From NCBI GenBank assembly GCA_902578525.1, contig CACHDJ010000005.1, positions 1-51,375 of the forward strand: 51,375 nucleotides of DNA, in the 5' to 3' direction. Below, piece after piece: positions 27,877-36,272 of this stretch. The DNA comes from an uncultured Pelagibacteraceae bacterium (GTDB lineage Bacteria > Pseudomonadota > Alphaproteobacteria > Pelagibacterales > Pelagibacteraceae). The notes under the pieces are model-generated. The model was not told where the DNA came from. It made no database searches and saw only the letters and a list, made by a program, of their open reading frames with translations. How positions within the stretch are numbered: position 1 is the first letter of the stretch; each line of letters opens with the position of its first letter. Made by a program: the position numbers and the translations under genes.

Positions 27877-28291
27877 ATCTTTCATTATAAAGTTTATAAA
27901 AATCTATTTTTTTTTCAAATTTAATTGACGGATGACCAGAGTTGTGAATTAAATTAAGAAAAGATTTTTCAAGATCAGGATATATTTTAGTAGGGAGGTC
28001 ACATAAAATGATTTTTTCAAGATCTTTTTTGTCTTTGACATCATCATCAATTTTTATAACTGCAGTGTAAACCATTTCATAATGAGATTTTTTCTCATTT
28101 TGCTCTTTGTCTTCAAATTTTAAAGTTGTATTTACTTCAACCAATTTATTTTTTAATGGATTAGAAGTAATATCTATACCTAATTGATATTTTGAAATAT
28201 TTGTTTTAACGAATATATAAGTTTCTATATTGGGTGTCTCACTTGACATATCTTTTATGTATTTTGCTAAAATTTTAAACTTTTCTGTCAT
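27869..28291 (-). CDS. secB: Export chaperone SecB
   Basis: Tetrameric chaperone that holds preproteins unfolded for SecA. The 140 residues include FKILAKYIKDMSSETP near the start and LGIDITSNPL. The ILCDLPTKIYPDLEKSFLNLIHNSGHPSIKF stretch (about positions 27910-28000) matches the SecB pattern of CP.LFPYAR..I..L...GGFPP in simplified form. It lies beside dnaQ as in Caulobacter and overlaps fxsA upstream by 17 bases. Confidence 0.9.
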   Translation of the reverse strand: MTEKFKILAKYIKDMSSETPNIETYIFVKTNISKYQLGIDITSNPLKNKLVEVNTTLKFEDKEQNEKKSHYEMVYTAVIKIDDDVKDKKDLEKIILCDLPTKIYPDLEKSFLNLIHNSGHPSIKFEKKIDFYKLYNERFN

Positions 28292-28700
28292 CGTCTTCTT
28301 CTATATCTTCAAATTCTCCATCAATAAAATTTTCTTTTTTGGGTTTATTTTTTTTAAGTTTATTTGAAAATTTTCCAAAAATTAATTTTCTAGTTAATGG
28401 AAAAACTAACAAAAAACCTAATAGATCTGTTGCAAATCCCGGTAAGATTAAAAGAATTGCGGCAAAAGCTATTGCTGCTCCTGAAATTATTTCATATGCA
28501 GGAATTTGATTTTTTACTATTTGCATAAATCCTGACCTAATAGTATTCAATCCTTCATATTTAGCGTAATAAACTCCAATGACTGCTGTAATAAATATTA
28601 GTAAAATTGTACTAAAAGCCCCTATTTGAGCTCCTATTTTGATAAATAGATAAATTTCTAGAATTGGAACTAATATTATTAATAATAAAAGTGGGTTCAT
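28275..28700 (-). CDS. fxsA: FxsA-family membrane protein
   Basis: A 141-residue inner-membrane protein with about three hydrophobic segments in residues 1-105 and a charged cytoplasmic tail. The start PLLLLIILVPILEIYLFIKIG and the middle GAAIAFAAILLILPGFATDLLG are characteristic of FxsA (suppressor of F exclusion). The molecular role is poorly known. It lies between secB and the divergent Tim44-like gene, a common alphaproteobacterial order linked to protein export and membrane biogenesis. Confidence 0.9.
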   Translation of the reverse strand: MNPLLLLIILVPILEIYLFIKIGAQIGAFSTILLIFITAVIGVYYAKYEGLNTIRSGFMQIVKNQIPAYEIISGAAIAFAAILLILPGFATDLLGFLLVFPLTRKLIFGKFSNKLKKNKPKKENFIDGEFEDIEEDDDRKV

Positions 28701-28757
28701 TTGTCTTTAATGTAATTGTTAGTTGAAATTAATCAACATAGTAATTACATTTAGATC

Positions 28758-29354
28758 ATGAATTACAGCTTTGAATATATAGACATTATTTTACTTGCCA
28801 TGATAGCTGGTTTTATTTTTTTAAGATTAAGAGGTATCTTAGGAAAAAGAACAGGATTTGAAGGAAAAGCACCAACTCAGTTTGAAAATGTAATAAACAA
28901 TATCCAAACAGAAAAAAAAATTTTTCAAAAAGAAAATTTCGATGAAAAGGCTCAAAAAGAATTTTTAAAAGGAGCTGAGATAGCTTACGAAACCATAATA
29001 ACTGATTTTAGTGATAATGATAATAAATTAATTGCTAGCAAGCCACTTCTAAGCAAAAAAGTATTTGATCAATTTAACGAAGCTTTAAAAGATAGAAGTA
29101 AAAGAGGCCATTATGCAGAAATAACTTTTATAGGAGTAAATTCGTCAAAAATTAAAGAACATAAAAAGATAGATAAAATTTTAAATGTTACTGTTGATTT
29201 TGTAGCTGAGGTAATCACTTGTATTAGAGATAAAGAAAAAAAGATTATTTCAGGTGACTCTGAAAAAATTAAAAAGATTTATGATACATGGGTTTTTTCA
29301 AGAGATACAAGATCTAAAAATCCTAATTGGCAATTAGTTGAAACACTCTCATAA
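28758..29354 (+). CDS. Tim44-like domain protein (TimA)
   Basis: A 198-residue protein with one N-terminal membrane segment (IDIILLAMIAGFIFLRLRGILGKRTG). A Tim44/TIM44-like domain follows: FLKGAEIAYETIITDF, LLSKKVFDQFNEAL and a DTWVFSRDTRSKNPNWQLVE end. The mitochondrial relative anchors the import motor; the bacterial role is at the inner membrane and not well defined. It is divergent from fxsA-secB and followed immediately by smr. Confidence 0.88.
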   Translation: MNYSFEYIDIILLAMIAGFIFLRLRGILGKRTGFEGKAPTQFENVINNIQTEKKIFQKENFDEKAQKEFLKGAEIAYETIITDFSDNDNKLIASKPLLSKKVFDQFNEALKDRSKRGHYAEITFIGVNSSKIKEHKKIDKILNVTVDFVAEVITCIRDKEKKIISGDSEKIKKIYDTWVFSRDTRSKNPNWQLVETLS

Positions 29355-29768
29355 TTGAACGATAAAATTTCAGATAAAGATAAAAAAGTTTGGGAAGAAT
29401 TTTTATCTAGTAATGAAAAATTGCCTAATAAAGATTTTGAATTATCAAAAAAAAAAACTGAAAAAATCAAAAATATAGATCTGCATGGTTTCACATTAGA
29501 AAAAGCTAATATGGTTATCGAAAAATTTATCAACGACTCATACGAAAATAAGGTATCAAAAATTATTGTTGTAACTGGGAAAGGTATTCATTCTAGTGTT
29601 GAAAAGGATCCTTACGTTTCTAAAGATTTGAGCATATTAAAGCATTCAGTTCCAGAATTTATAAAAAAAAATGAGGATTTAATGAAAAAAATTATTGGTA
29701 TAAATGAAGCTAAAATAGAAGATGGTGGAAGTGGAGCTTTTTATATTCTTCTAAAAAAAAAATTATAA
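29355..29768 (+). CDS. Smr-domain protein
   Basis: A 137-residue protein with a C-terminal Smr domain: [19 protein letters not shown] (the DLHG motif), [12 protein letters not shown] (the TGKG motif), and a late [12 protein letters not shown]. Smr domains are found in nucleic-acid nucleases and ribosome-rescue proteins. The start is TTG at 29355, directly after the Tim44-like stop. In many alphaproteobacteria mltA lies between these two genes; here it is missing. It converges with hslU, overlapping by six bases. Confidence 0.88.
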   Translation: MNDKISDKDKKVWEEFLSSNEKLPNKDFELSKKKTEKIKNIDLHGFTLEKANMVIEKFINDSYENKVSKIIVVTGKGIHSSVEKDPYVSKDLSILKHSVPEFIKKNEDLMKKIIGINEAKIEDGGSGAFYILLKKKL

Positions 29769-31136
29769 AATAAATTTAGATAAATCAGTATCTTTCACTA
29801 AATTATCTAAATTCTTATTAATATATTCTTTATCAATTACTATTTTTTCTCCTGCCCTATCTGTAGCAGTAAAACTTATGTCATCTAATATTTTTTCAAT
29901 AATAGTATGAAGTCTTCTAGCACCAATATTTTCAACAGTTGCATTTACCTCAGATGCAATTTTAGCAATAGTGTCTATTCCATCTGCAGAAAATTCAAGA
30001 TCAACATTTTCAGTTTTAAGTAGAGCAACGTACTGCTTAATTAAACTATAATCAGGTTCTTTAAGGATTCTTTTGAAATCTTCACTTGTTAAAGCTTCTA
30101 ATTCCACTCTAATGGGCAATCTACCTTGTAGTTCAGGAAGTAAATCTGATGGCTTAGCAAGCTGGAATGCACCTGAAGCAATAAATAATATGTGATCTGT
30201 TTTAATAGGACCATGTTTAGTATTTACGGTTGTACCTTCGATTAATGGTAATAAATCTCTTTGAACACCTTCCCTTGAGACGTCACCACCAACTCTATCA
30301 GTTCTAGCTGAGATTTTATCTATTTCGTCTAGGAATACGATTCCATTATTTTCTGTAGATAATTTAGCAGCTTTTACTATCTTATCTTGTTCGATTAATT
30401 TATCAGACTCATCATTGATTAATATCTCGTGAGACTCTTTTACACTCATTTTTTTCTTTTTTTCTTTAGCACCCATGGATTTCCCAAGCATTTCTCCAAT
30501 GTTAATCATTCCTACATTAGCTCCAGGCATGCCTGGAATTTCGAAGGACGTCCCGCTTGAACCGGTATCACTTACAGCAATTTCTATTTCATTATCATCT
30601 AAATCACCATTTCTTAATCTTTTTCTAAAACTTTCTCTTGTTGCCAAACTAGCTTTTTTACCTACCAGAGCATCTAAAACTTTTTCTTCAGCTGCTTTTT
30701 GTGCTTTAGCGAAAACTTCTTTTCTTTTTTTTACTTTTTCCATTGAGATAGCAATTTCAATTAAATCTCTTACTATTTGTTCTACATCTCTTCCAACATA
30801 ACCAACTTCTGTAAATCTTGTAGCCTCAACTTTAACAAATGGTGCTTCAGCAAGTTTTGAAAGTCGTCTAGAAATTTCTGTTTTTCCAACTCCAGTTGGT
30901 CCAATCATCAAAATATTTTTAGGCAAAACTTCATTTTTCATTTCACCTTTAAGCGCTTGTCTTCTCCATCTATTTCTTAAAGCAACAGCAACAGCTTTTT
31001 TAGCCTTATTTTGACCCACAACAAATCTATCTAATTCTGAAACTATTTCTCTTGGTGAAAGAGAACTTACTAAAGATGTTTCTTCTTTTTGATTTTTTTC
31101 TTTAGGGTGTAAAGGTGTTACATTTGTTTTGTCCAT
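29763..31136 (-). CDS. hslU: HslU ATPase (ClpY), protease subunit
   Basis: AAA+ unfoldase that feeds HslV. The 457 residues begin with [32 protein letters not shown] (about positions 30950-31050), then Walker [14 protein letters not shown]. The intermediate domain includes [16 protein letters not shown], Walker B is [11 protein letters not shown], and the C-terminal DLSKFIL tail inserts into HslV. It overlaps hslV by one base, so the pair is one transcript. Confidence 0.98.
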   Translation of the reverse strand: MDKTNVTPLHPKEKNQKEETSLVSSLSPREIVSELDRFVVGQNKAKKAVAVALRNRWRRQALKGEMKNEVLPKNILMIGPTGVGKTEISRRLSKLAEAPFVKVEATRFTEVGYVGRDVEQIVRDLIEIAISMEKVKKRKEVFAKAQKAAEEKVLDALVGKKASLATRESFRKRLRNGDLDDNEIEIAVSDTGSSGTSFEIPGMPGANVGMINIGEMLGKSMGAKEKKKKMSVKESHEILINDESDKLIEQDKIVKAAKLSTENNGIVFLDEIDKISARTDRVGGDVSREGVQRDLLPLIEGTTVNTKHGPIKTDHILFIASGAFQLAKPSDLLPELQGRLPIRVELEALTSEDFKRILKEPDYSLIKQYVALLKTENVDLEFSADGIDTIAKIASEVNATVENIGARRLHTIIEKILDDISFTATDRAGEKIVIDKEYINKNLDNLVKDTDLSKFIL

Positions 31137-31651
31137 TATATTTTCTCAATCTTTACGTTATCATTTGTAAATACGCAAATATCAGCAGCAACTTTAATTG
31201 CTTTTTTTGCAACTTCTTCTGCTGATATATTTCCTTCCATTAAAACTTTTCCTGCAGCTAAAGCATAATTGCCACCTGAACCAATTCCAATAACATCTCC
31301 CTCAGGTTCTAAAACATCTCCAGTGCCTGAAATTATGTAGCTGTTACTTTTATCACCTACGGCCATTAATGCTTCCAATCTTCTTAGGTATTTATCAGTT
31401 CTCCAATCTTTAGCTAATTCGACTGCAGCTCTAGATAAGTTGCCCGCATGCTTTTCAAGTTTACCCTCTAATCTTTCAAATAAAGTTAAAGCATCTGCAG
31501 TTGATCCTGCAAAACCAGCAACAACATCTCTTTTTTCAATTTTTCTTACTTTTGAAGCTGTACTTTTGACAACGGTATTTCCCATACTTACTTGTCCATC
31601 ACCAGCAACTACTACTTCGTTATTTTTTCTTACTAACACAATTGTTGTCAT
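31136..31651 (-). CDS. hslV: HslV protease (ClpQ)
   Basis: Proteasome-like threonine peptidase of the HslUV complex. The 171 residues start [20 protein letters not shown]. After Met removal, Thr2 is the nucleophile, and the AGDGQVSMG and SKVRKI motifs follow. [15 protein letters not shown] lies in the middle. Only a few bases separate the possible heat-shock -10 element from the ATG, so the message may be almost leaderless. Confidence 0.97.
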   Translation of the reverse strand: MTTIVLVRKNNEVVVAGDGQVSMGNTVVKSTASKVRKIEKRDVVAGFAGSTADALTLFERLEGKLEKHAGNLSRAAVELAKDWRTDKYLRRLEALMAVGDKSNSYIISGTGDVLEPEGDVIGIGSGGNYALAAGKVLMEGNISAEEVAKKAIKVAADICVFTNDNVKIEKI

Positions 31652-31656
31652 ATCTA

Positions 31657-31686
31657 ATAAATGGTAACTTTTTTTGATACTTCAAG
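31657..31686 (-). promoter_or_regulatory. Possible RpoH (heat-shock) promoter of hslVU
   Basis: On the minus strand CTTGAA (31686-31681) is followed after 16 bases by CCATTTAT (31664-31657). This fits the RpoH pattern CTTGAA...CCCCATNT at most positions. It would start transcription within a few bases of the hslV ATG. hslVU is a classic heat-shock operon. Confidence 0.5.
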
Positions 31687-31700
31687 TCTAGATACTAATA

Positions 31701-31729
31701 TTGATATAGATAGATTATGTATGTATACC
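31701..31729 (+). promoter_or_regulatory. Candidate promoter of the his operon
   Basis: TTGATA (31701-31706) and TATACC (31724-31729) are separated by 17 bases, 11 bases before the hisB ATG. The -35 is good, the -10 fair. The window between hslV and hisB is only 89 bases, so both operons must start here. Confidence 0.4.
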
Positions 31730-31740
31730 ATTAAAAATAT

Positions 31741-32331
31741 ATGGCTAGAAAAGGAAAAGTATCCAGAAAAACGAAAGAAACCAGCATCAATGTAGAAGTT
31801 AACATTGATGGTAAAGGAAAATATCAAATTGATACTGGCATAGGATTTTTAGATCACATGCTTGAACAACTATCAAAGCACTCTTTAATTGATTTAAAAG
31901 TAAAAGCAAAAGGAGATACTCATATTGATTTTCATCACACCACTGAAGATACAGGTATCGCTATAGGAGAAGCTTTAAAAAAGGCAGCTAAAAAATTTGT
32001 AGGCATCAAGAGATATGCACATGCAATGATACCAATGGACGAAACATTATCTCGAGTAGCAGTTGATGTTTCAAATAGACCTTATTTAATATGGAAAGTA
32101 AAATTGAAGGTTGAGAAACTTGGAGAGATGGATACCGAGTTATTTAAAGAGTGGTTTCAAGCCTTTTCACAATCGGCTGGCATTACTTTGCATATTGAAA
32201 ATATTTATGGTGATAATAGTCATCATATTATTGAGTCTTGTTATAAAGGCTTAGCAAGATCTTTAAGAGCTGCATTAGAGATGGATCCAAGAAATAAGAA
32301 GAGTATACCATCCACTAAAGGCTCATTATAA
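31741..32331 (+). CDS. hisB: Imidazoleglycerol-phosphate dehydratase
   Basis: Sixth step of histidine synthesis. The 196 residues contain the metal-binding His motifs: [32 protein letters not shown] and [19 protein letters not shown]. The monofunctional form lacks the phosphatase domain of E. coli HisB, as expected in alphaproteobacteria. First gene of the hisB-H-A-F-E operon. Confidence 0.97.
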   Translation: MARKGKVSRKTKETSINVEVNIDGKGKYQIDTGIGFLDHMLEQLSKHSLIDLKVKAKGDTHIDFHHTTEDTGIAIGEALKKAAKKFVGIKRYAHAMIPMDETLSRVAVDVSNRPYLIWKVKLKVEKLGEMDTELFKEWFQAFSQSAGITLHIENIYGDNSHHIIESCYKGLARSLRAALEMDPRNKKSIPSTKGSL

Positions 32332-32336
32332 GTTTA

Positions 32337-32963
32337 ATGAACGTCACAATTGTTGATTATAATTCGGGCAATATAAGCTCGGTAATAAACTCTTTTAAAG
32401 AGGTTGCAAAAGATAAAGTAACTATCGAGGTTACCTCAAATTTAAATAAAATAAAATCAAGTGATAAAGTAGTTTTACCAGGGCAGGGCTCATTTAAAAG
32501 CTGTGTGGATGCCTTGAATAAAATTAAAGGTCTCACAGATACTTTAAATGAATTTGCAATAAATAATAAAAAACCTCTACTTGGAATTTGTGTTGGTTTG
32601 CAGATGTTTGCAGATGTTGGTTATGAAGAAACTGAAACTAGGGGTCTTGGTTGGATATCAGGCAAAGTATCAAAAATAGATAATCAAAATGGAAAATATA
32701 AACTTCCTCATATCGGTTGGAACCAAATTAACATTGTTAAAGAGAGTAAAATTTTTAAAGATGTAGCAAATAATTCTCATATGTATTTTGTTCATAGTTA
32801 TGAATTTGTTCCAGAAGATAAAAATGTAATTTCAGCAACAACAGATTATTCTTCAAATATTGTTTGCTCTGTTGAAAAAGAAAATATCTTTGGAACCCAA
32901 TTTCACCCTGAGAAAAGTGATAAAATTGGACTTAAAATAATTGATAATTTTATTAATTTATAA
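32337..32963 (+). CDS. hisH: Imidazole glycerol phosphate synthase, glutaminase subunit
   Basis: Class I glutamine amidotransferase that gives ammonia to HisF. The 208 residues have the VVLPGQGSFKSC oxyanion region, the nucleophile Cys in LLGICVGLQMF, and the FGTQFHPEKS His-Glu pair. Its TAA shares a base with the ATG of a tiny membrane gene. Confidence 0.97.
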   Translation: MNVTIVDYNSGNISSVINSFKEVAKDKVTIEVTSNLNKIKSSDKVVLPGQGSFKSCVDALNKIKGLTDTLNEFAINNKKPLLGICVGLQMFADVGYEETETRGLGWISGKVSKIDNQNGKYKLPHIGWNQINIVKESKIFKDVANNSHMYFVHSYEFVPEDKNVISATTDYSSNIVCSVEKENIFGTQFHPEKSDKIGLKIIDNFINL

Positions 32964-33124
32964 TGACTATTTTATTATCAGTAATAGCTTTTTTATTATT
33001 AGTAATTGTTTTAATAATGTTGTTTGGAAGAGATACAGTTATAGCTTTTGTTCCAGATATTATTAGAGTTTTAATTTTAGGCTTGGTTATTGTTGCGGGA
33101 CTTATATGGGCACTAAGTTTATGA
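32963..33124 (+). CDS. Small two-helix membrane protein inside the his operon
   Basis: A 53-residue reading frame from ATG to TGA fits exactly between hisH and hisA. It shares one base with the hisH stop (TAATG) and four bases with the hisA start (ATGA). The product is almost wholly hydrophobic: segments at about residues 3-21 and 32-52 around a short FGRDTVIAFVPD turn. The family is not recognised. Double translational coupling and the lack of any stop argue for a real gene. If so, a membrane peptide is made with the histidine enzymes; its role is unknown. Confidence 0.65.
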   Translation: MTILLSVIAFLLLVIVLIMLFGRDTVIAFVPDIIRVLILGLVIVAGLIWALSL

Positions 33125-33837
33125 AAATATTCCCAGCAATAGATATAAAAGACAAAAAGTGTGTGAGGTTAGTTAAAGGAGATTTTGACAATAAAACTGA
33201 ATATGAAGTGTCTCCAATTGAACAAGCAGGTGAATATTATAATCATGGTTTTAAAAACTTACATATAGTTGATTTAGATGGAGCTTTAACTGGTGAAACA
33301 GTAAATCTAGATGTCATTCAGGATATAGTTGATAAATTTAATTTAAACGTTGAGGTAGGTGGTGGTATTAGAAATCTTAATAGTATTGAAAAGTATGCTG
33401 ATATTGGTGTTGAAAAAATTATTTTAGGAAGTGCCGCTATTAAAGATGAGAACTTTTTAAAAGAATCGTGTGAGAAATTTCCAAATAAAATTGCTCTAGG
33501 TTTAGATGCTAAAGATGGATATTTGTCAGTATCTGGGTGGAAAGAAAATTCTAATCAATTCACTTTAGACTATTTAAAAAAAGTAAATGACTATGGTGTT
33601 AGTAGATTGATTTATACTGATATTGATAGAGATGGGATGAAACAAAGTCCAAATTTTGATGAGACATCAAAAGTTGCAGAGATATCAAATTGTCCTGTAA
33701 TTATATCTGGCGGTGTTTCTTCAATAGATGATATTAAAAAAGCGAAGAATTTAAAAAATGTTGAAGGTATAATAGTTGGAAAGGCTATTTATGATGGTGA
33801 TATAAAATTAGAAGAACTGGTGAAAGAAGATGCTTAA
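33121..33837 (+). CDS. hisA: ProFAR isomerase (HisA)
   Basis: Phosphoribosylformimino-5-aminoimidazole carboxamide ribotide isomerase, fourth step of histidine synthesis. The 238-residue barrel shows [19 protein letters not shown] with the catalytic Asp, [14 protein letters not shown], and [16 protein letters not shown] with the second Asp. The phosphate loop [11 protein letters not shown] is also present. The frame is open to an ATG at 33106, but 33121 gives the family start and overlaps the small membrane gene by four bases. Confidence 0.97.
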   Translation: MKIFPAIDIKDKKCVRLVKGDFDNKTEYEVSPIEQAGEYYNHGFKNLHIVDLDGALTGETVNLDVIQDIVDKFNLNVEVGGGIRNLNSIEKYADIGVEKIILGSAAIKDENFLKESCEKFPNKIALGLDAKDGYLSVSGWKENSNQFTLDYLKKVNDYGVSRLIYTDIDRDGMKQSPNFDETSKVAEISNCPVIISGGVSSIDDIKKAKNLKNVEGIIVGKAIYDGDIKLEELVKEDA

Positions 33838-34585
33838 AAATAGAATAATACCTTGCCTAGATGTTAAAAACGGTAGAGTTGTAAAGGGTATTAACTTTGT
33901 TAATTTAAAAGATGCAGGAGATCCAGTAGAGCAAGCCAAATTTTATAGCGATGGTGGAGCAGATGAAATTTGTTTTCTAGATATTACTGCTTCAAATGAA
34001 AATAGAGACACTATTTATGATGTTGTAGAGAAAACTTCAAAAAGATGTTTTGTTCCTTTGACCGTTGGAGGCGGTGTAAGAAGTATTGAGGATATAAACA
34101 AATTACTAAATTGTGGGGCTGATAAAGTTTCCATAAACACAGCAGCAGTTGAAAATTCAAAAGTCGTTATAGATAGTTCAAAAAAATTCGGATCTCAATG
34201 TATTGTAGTTGCAATTGATGCAAAGAAGAATGGAGATAAATGGGAAATATTTACTCATGGAGGAAGAAATAATAGCGGTATTGATGCTTTAGACTATGCA
34301 AAACAAATGGAAGAAAGTGGTGCAGGTGAATTGTTGGTAACTTCCATGGATAGAGACGGAACACAAGTTGGTTATGATATTGATCTAATGTTGAAAATTT
34401 CATCTAAAGTAAATATTCCGGTTATTGCATCTGGTGGAGTTGGTAATTTAGATCACCTTGTTGATGGAATTAAATTGGGAAAAGCTAGTGCAGTTTTAGC
34501 AGCCTCCATATTTCATTATGGAAAACATTCTATAAAAGAGGCTAAGGATTATTTGGACTCAAAAGGAATACCTGTTAGAATTTGA
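33830..34585 (+). CDS. hisF: Imidazole glycerol phosphate synthase, cyclase subunit
   Basis: Makes imidazole glycerol phosphate and AICAR with HisH. The 251 residues show [51 protein letters not shown] with the catalytic Asp, and [11 protein letters not shown]. It overlaps hisA by eight bases. AICAR feeds back to PurH, whose gene lies at 42-44 kb. Confidence 0.98.
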   Translation: MLKNRIIPCLDVKNGRVVKGINFVNLKDAGDPVEQAKFYSDGGADEICFLDITASNENRDTIYDVVEKTSKRCFVPLTVGGGVRSIEDINKLLNCGADKVSINTAAVENSKVVIDSSKKFGSQCIVVAIDAKKNGDKWEIFTHGGRNNSGIDALDYAKQMEESGAGELLVTSMDRDGTQVGYDIDLMLKISSKVNIPVIASGGVGNLDHLVDGIKLGKASAVLAASIFHYGKHSIKEAKDYLDSKGIPVRI

Positions 34586-34586
34586 T

Positions 34587-34859
34587 ATGCTGAATACTTT
34601 AGAAAGTTTATTTAATCTTGCAAGAGAACGAAAAAAATCTCCTGTAGAGGGTTCTTACACAAATAAATTGCTTAGCGATAAGTCTCTAAGCAAAGATAAA
34701 GTAGTGGAGGAAATAAATGAACTTATTGAAGCAGTTGAAAATAATTCAAATAAAATTCATGAGGCAGCAGATGTATTTTATCATTTAATAATGTATCTTG
34801 AGGCGAACAATATAAAAATAGAGGAAGTTATGACAGAACTTAATAAAAGAAAAAAATGA
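34587..34859 (+). CDS. hisE: Phosphoribosyl-ATP pyrophosphatase
   Basis: Second step of histidine synthesis. The 90-residue all-helical MazG-like enzyme contains VVEEINELIEAVEN and EAADVFYHLIMYLEANN, which hold the Mg2+-binding acidic residues. The standalone form is normal for alphaproteobacteria. It starts one base after hisF and overlaps the HIT gene by four bases. Confidence 0.95.
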   Translation: MLNTLESLFNLARERKKSPVEGSYTNKLLSDKSLSKDKVVEEINELIEAVENNSNKIHEAADVFYHLIMYLEANNIKIEEVMTELNKRKK

Positions 34860-35221
34860 GTTACGATGATAACAATATTTTTGCAAAAATTTTAAGAGGT
34901 GAAATACCTTGTAAAAAAATTTATGAGGATAATTTTGTTTTATCATTTCATGACATTAACCCTCAAAAAAAGATACATGCCCTAGTAATACCAAAAGGAA
35001 AATATATTGATTTGGATGATTTCAGTTTAAATGCTTCTTCTGATGAAATGGTTGGTTTATTGAAAGGAATAAATATCGTAGCAAAAAAACTAGGTATATC
35101 TGTTGATACCGGCAAGGGCTATAGGGCATTAGCAAATATAAGTGACCATGGAGGACAAGAAGTTCCACATTTACATTTTCATTTGTTTGGTGGTGAAAAA
35201 GTTGGAAAAATGGTCGAGTGA
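34856..35221 (+). CDS. HIT-family nucleotide hydrolase (HinT-like)
   Basis: A 121-residue histidine-triad protein, probably a purine nucleoside phosphoramidase. It shows NNIFAKILRGEIPCKKIYED, the HALVIPKGKYIDL stretch and the triad HLHFHLFGG. It is coupled to hisE by ATGA and to the following GNAT gene by a four-base overlap, so it belongs to the same transcript. Confidence 0.95.
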   Translation: MSYDDNNIFAKILRGEIPCKKIYEDNFVLSFHDINPQKKIHALVIPKGKYIDLDDFSLNASSDEMVGLLKGINIVAKKLGISVDTGKGYRALANISDHGGQEVPHLHFHLFGGEKVGKMVE

Positions 35222-35724
35222 AAGAGAGTATAGATAGAAACTATTTAGAGATTAAGTCCATAAATGCTTTAGTTGAAAGCACGCCTCCTAAAATAGAGTA
35301 TTCAATAAAAATTGTAAAACCAGTTGATTTTCAAATTAATAAATTCTTTTATAAAAATATTGGTAAAAAACATAGATGGACAGACCGTTTAGTTTGGACA
35401 GAAGCAGATTGGATTAAATATTCCTCTGACTCAAAAGTTGAAACATATATCTTGAAGGTTAAAGAAGATCTTGCTGGTTATTTTGAACTAATTATGCATT
35501 TAGAATCACAAGAAATTGAAATCGCCTATTTTGGTTTGTTAGAGGAATATCATAATAAGAAATTAGGAGGGTACTTATTATCTACAGCAATAAAAAGATC
35601 TTTTGAGAAAAAAGATATTAAAAGAGTTTGGGTACATACATGTACATTGGATCATAAAAATGCTTTAAAAAATTATTTAGCAAGAGGCATGAAAGTTTTT
35701 AAGACTGAAATAGTTAAAATTTAG
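35218..35724 (+). CDS. GNAT-family acetyltransferase
   Basis: A 168-residue protein with the GNAT fold: IEIAYFGLLEEYHNKKLGGYLL corresponds to motif A with a pyrophosphate loop (NKKLGGYL), and VWVHTCTLDHKNALKNYLARGMKVFK to the last strand-helix (about positions 35625-35700). The start is GTG at 35218, overlapping the HIT gene by four bases. The substrate is unknown. It is the last gene of the his transcript and converges with lolA, overlapping its stop by four bases. Confidence 0.85.
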   Translation: MKESIDRNYLEIKSINALVESTPPKIEYSIKIVKPVDFQINKFFYKNIGKKHRWTDRLVWTEADWIKYSSDSKVETYILKVKEDLAGYFELIMHLESQEIEIAYFGLLEEYHNKKLGGYLLSTAIKRSFEKKDIKRVWVHTCTLDHKNALKNYLARGMKVFKTEIVKI

Positions 35725-36272
35725 TTTTGAGAAGGAAGTTTAAATAAATTTTTAGAAAGTTTCTGATTTTTTTCAATTGATGAAAGAAAAGTAATATTTA
35801 AATTTTGATATATATCGAGAGTTTGCCATCCTATAAGATTAAAGTTATTTTTATCAAAAAAAATATTAATTTCATTTCCTTCTTTAAAAATTGTAAAATT
35901 AATAAACGCATCATTAATTATTCTTTCTTTGGATTTTTTTATTTCAGCTATTAAAATTTTTTTATCTAAAATATAATCTAATGGAGTTTTTGAAATAGGG
36001 TACCTATAGTAACTTCCACTACTTGTTTTAATAACTAAAGATTTTCCATTAGATATTAATTTTTTTTTATTCTTAAGGTTATAAGCACAATAAATTTTTT
36101 TTGGATATTCCATAACACAAGTTCCAGATTCTATTTTTCCATTGATATTTTGTTCAAAATCAAAACTTAAATTTTGAGTGCTTACTAAATTATTGATTAT
36201 ATTGTTTTTCATATTTCCAAAAGCTGTCGAAGAGGTTATAAAAAATAAAAAAATAATTATAACTTTTTTCAT
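35721..36272 (-). CDS. lolA: Outer-membrane lipoprotein carrier protein LolA
   Basis: Periplasmic carrier that shuttles lipoproteins to the outer membrane. The 183 residues have a signal peptide (MKKVIIIFLFFITSSTAFG) and LSFDFEQNINGKIESGTCVM. YPISKTPLDYILD and a late LIGWQTLDIYQN are typical of alphaproteobacterial LolA. Overall conservation is low, but the pattern and the position directly after ftsK support the call. It overlaps the ftsK stop by one base. Confidence 0.85.
   Translation of the reverse strand: MKKVIIIFLFFITSSTAFGNMKNNIINNLVSTQNLSFDFEQNINGKIESGTCVMEYPKKIYCAYNLKNKKKLISNGKSLVIKTSSGSYYRYPISKTPLDYILDKKILIAEIKKSKERIINDAFINFTIFKEGNEINIFFDKNNFNLIGWQTLDIYQNLNITFLSSIEKNQKLSKNLFKLPSQN

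Noticed and set aside
33106-33120. Longer hisA start at ATG 33106
   Set aside because: The added five residues precede the family start [10 protein letters not shown]; 33121 is coupled by ATGA to the preceding gene.
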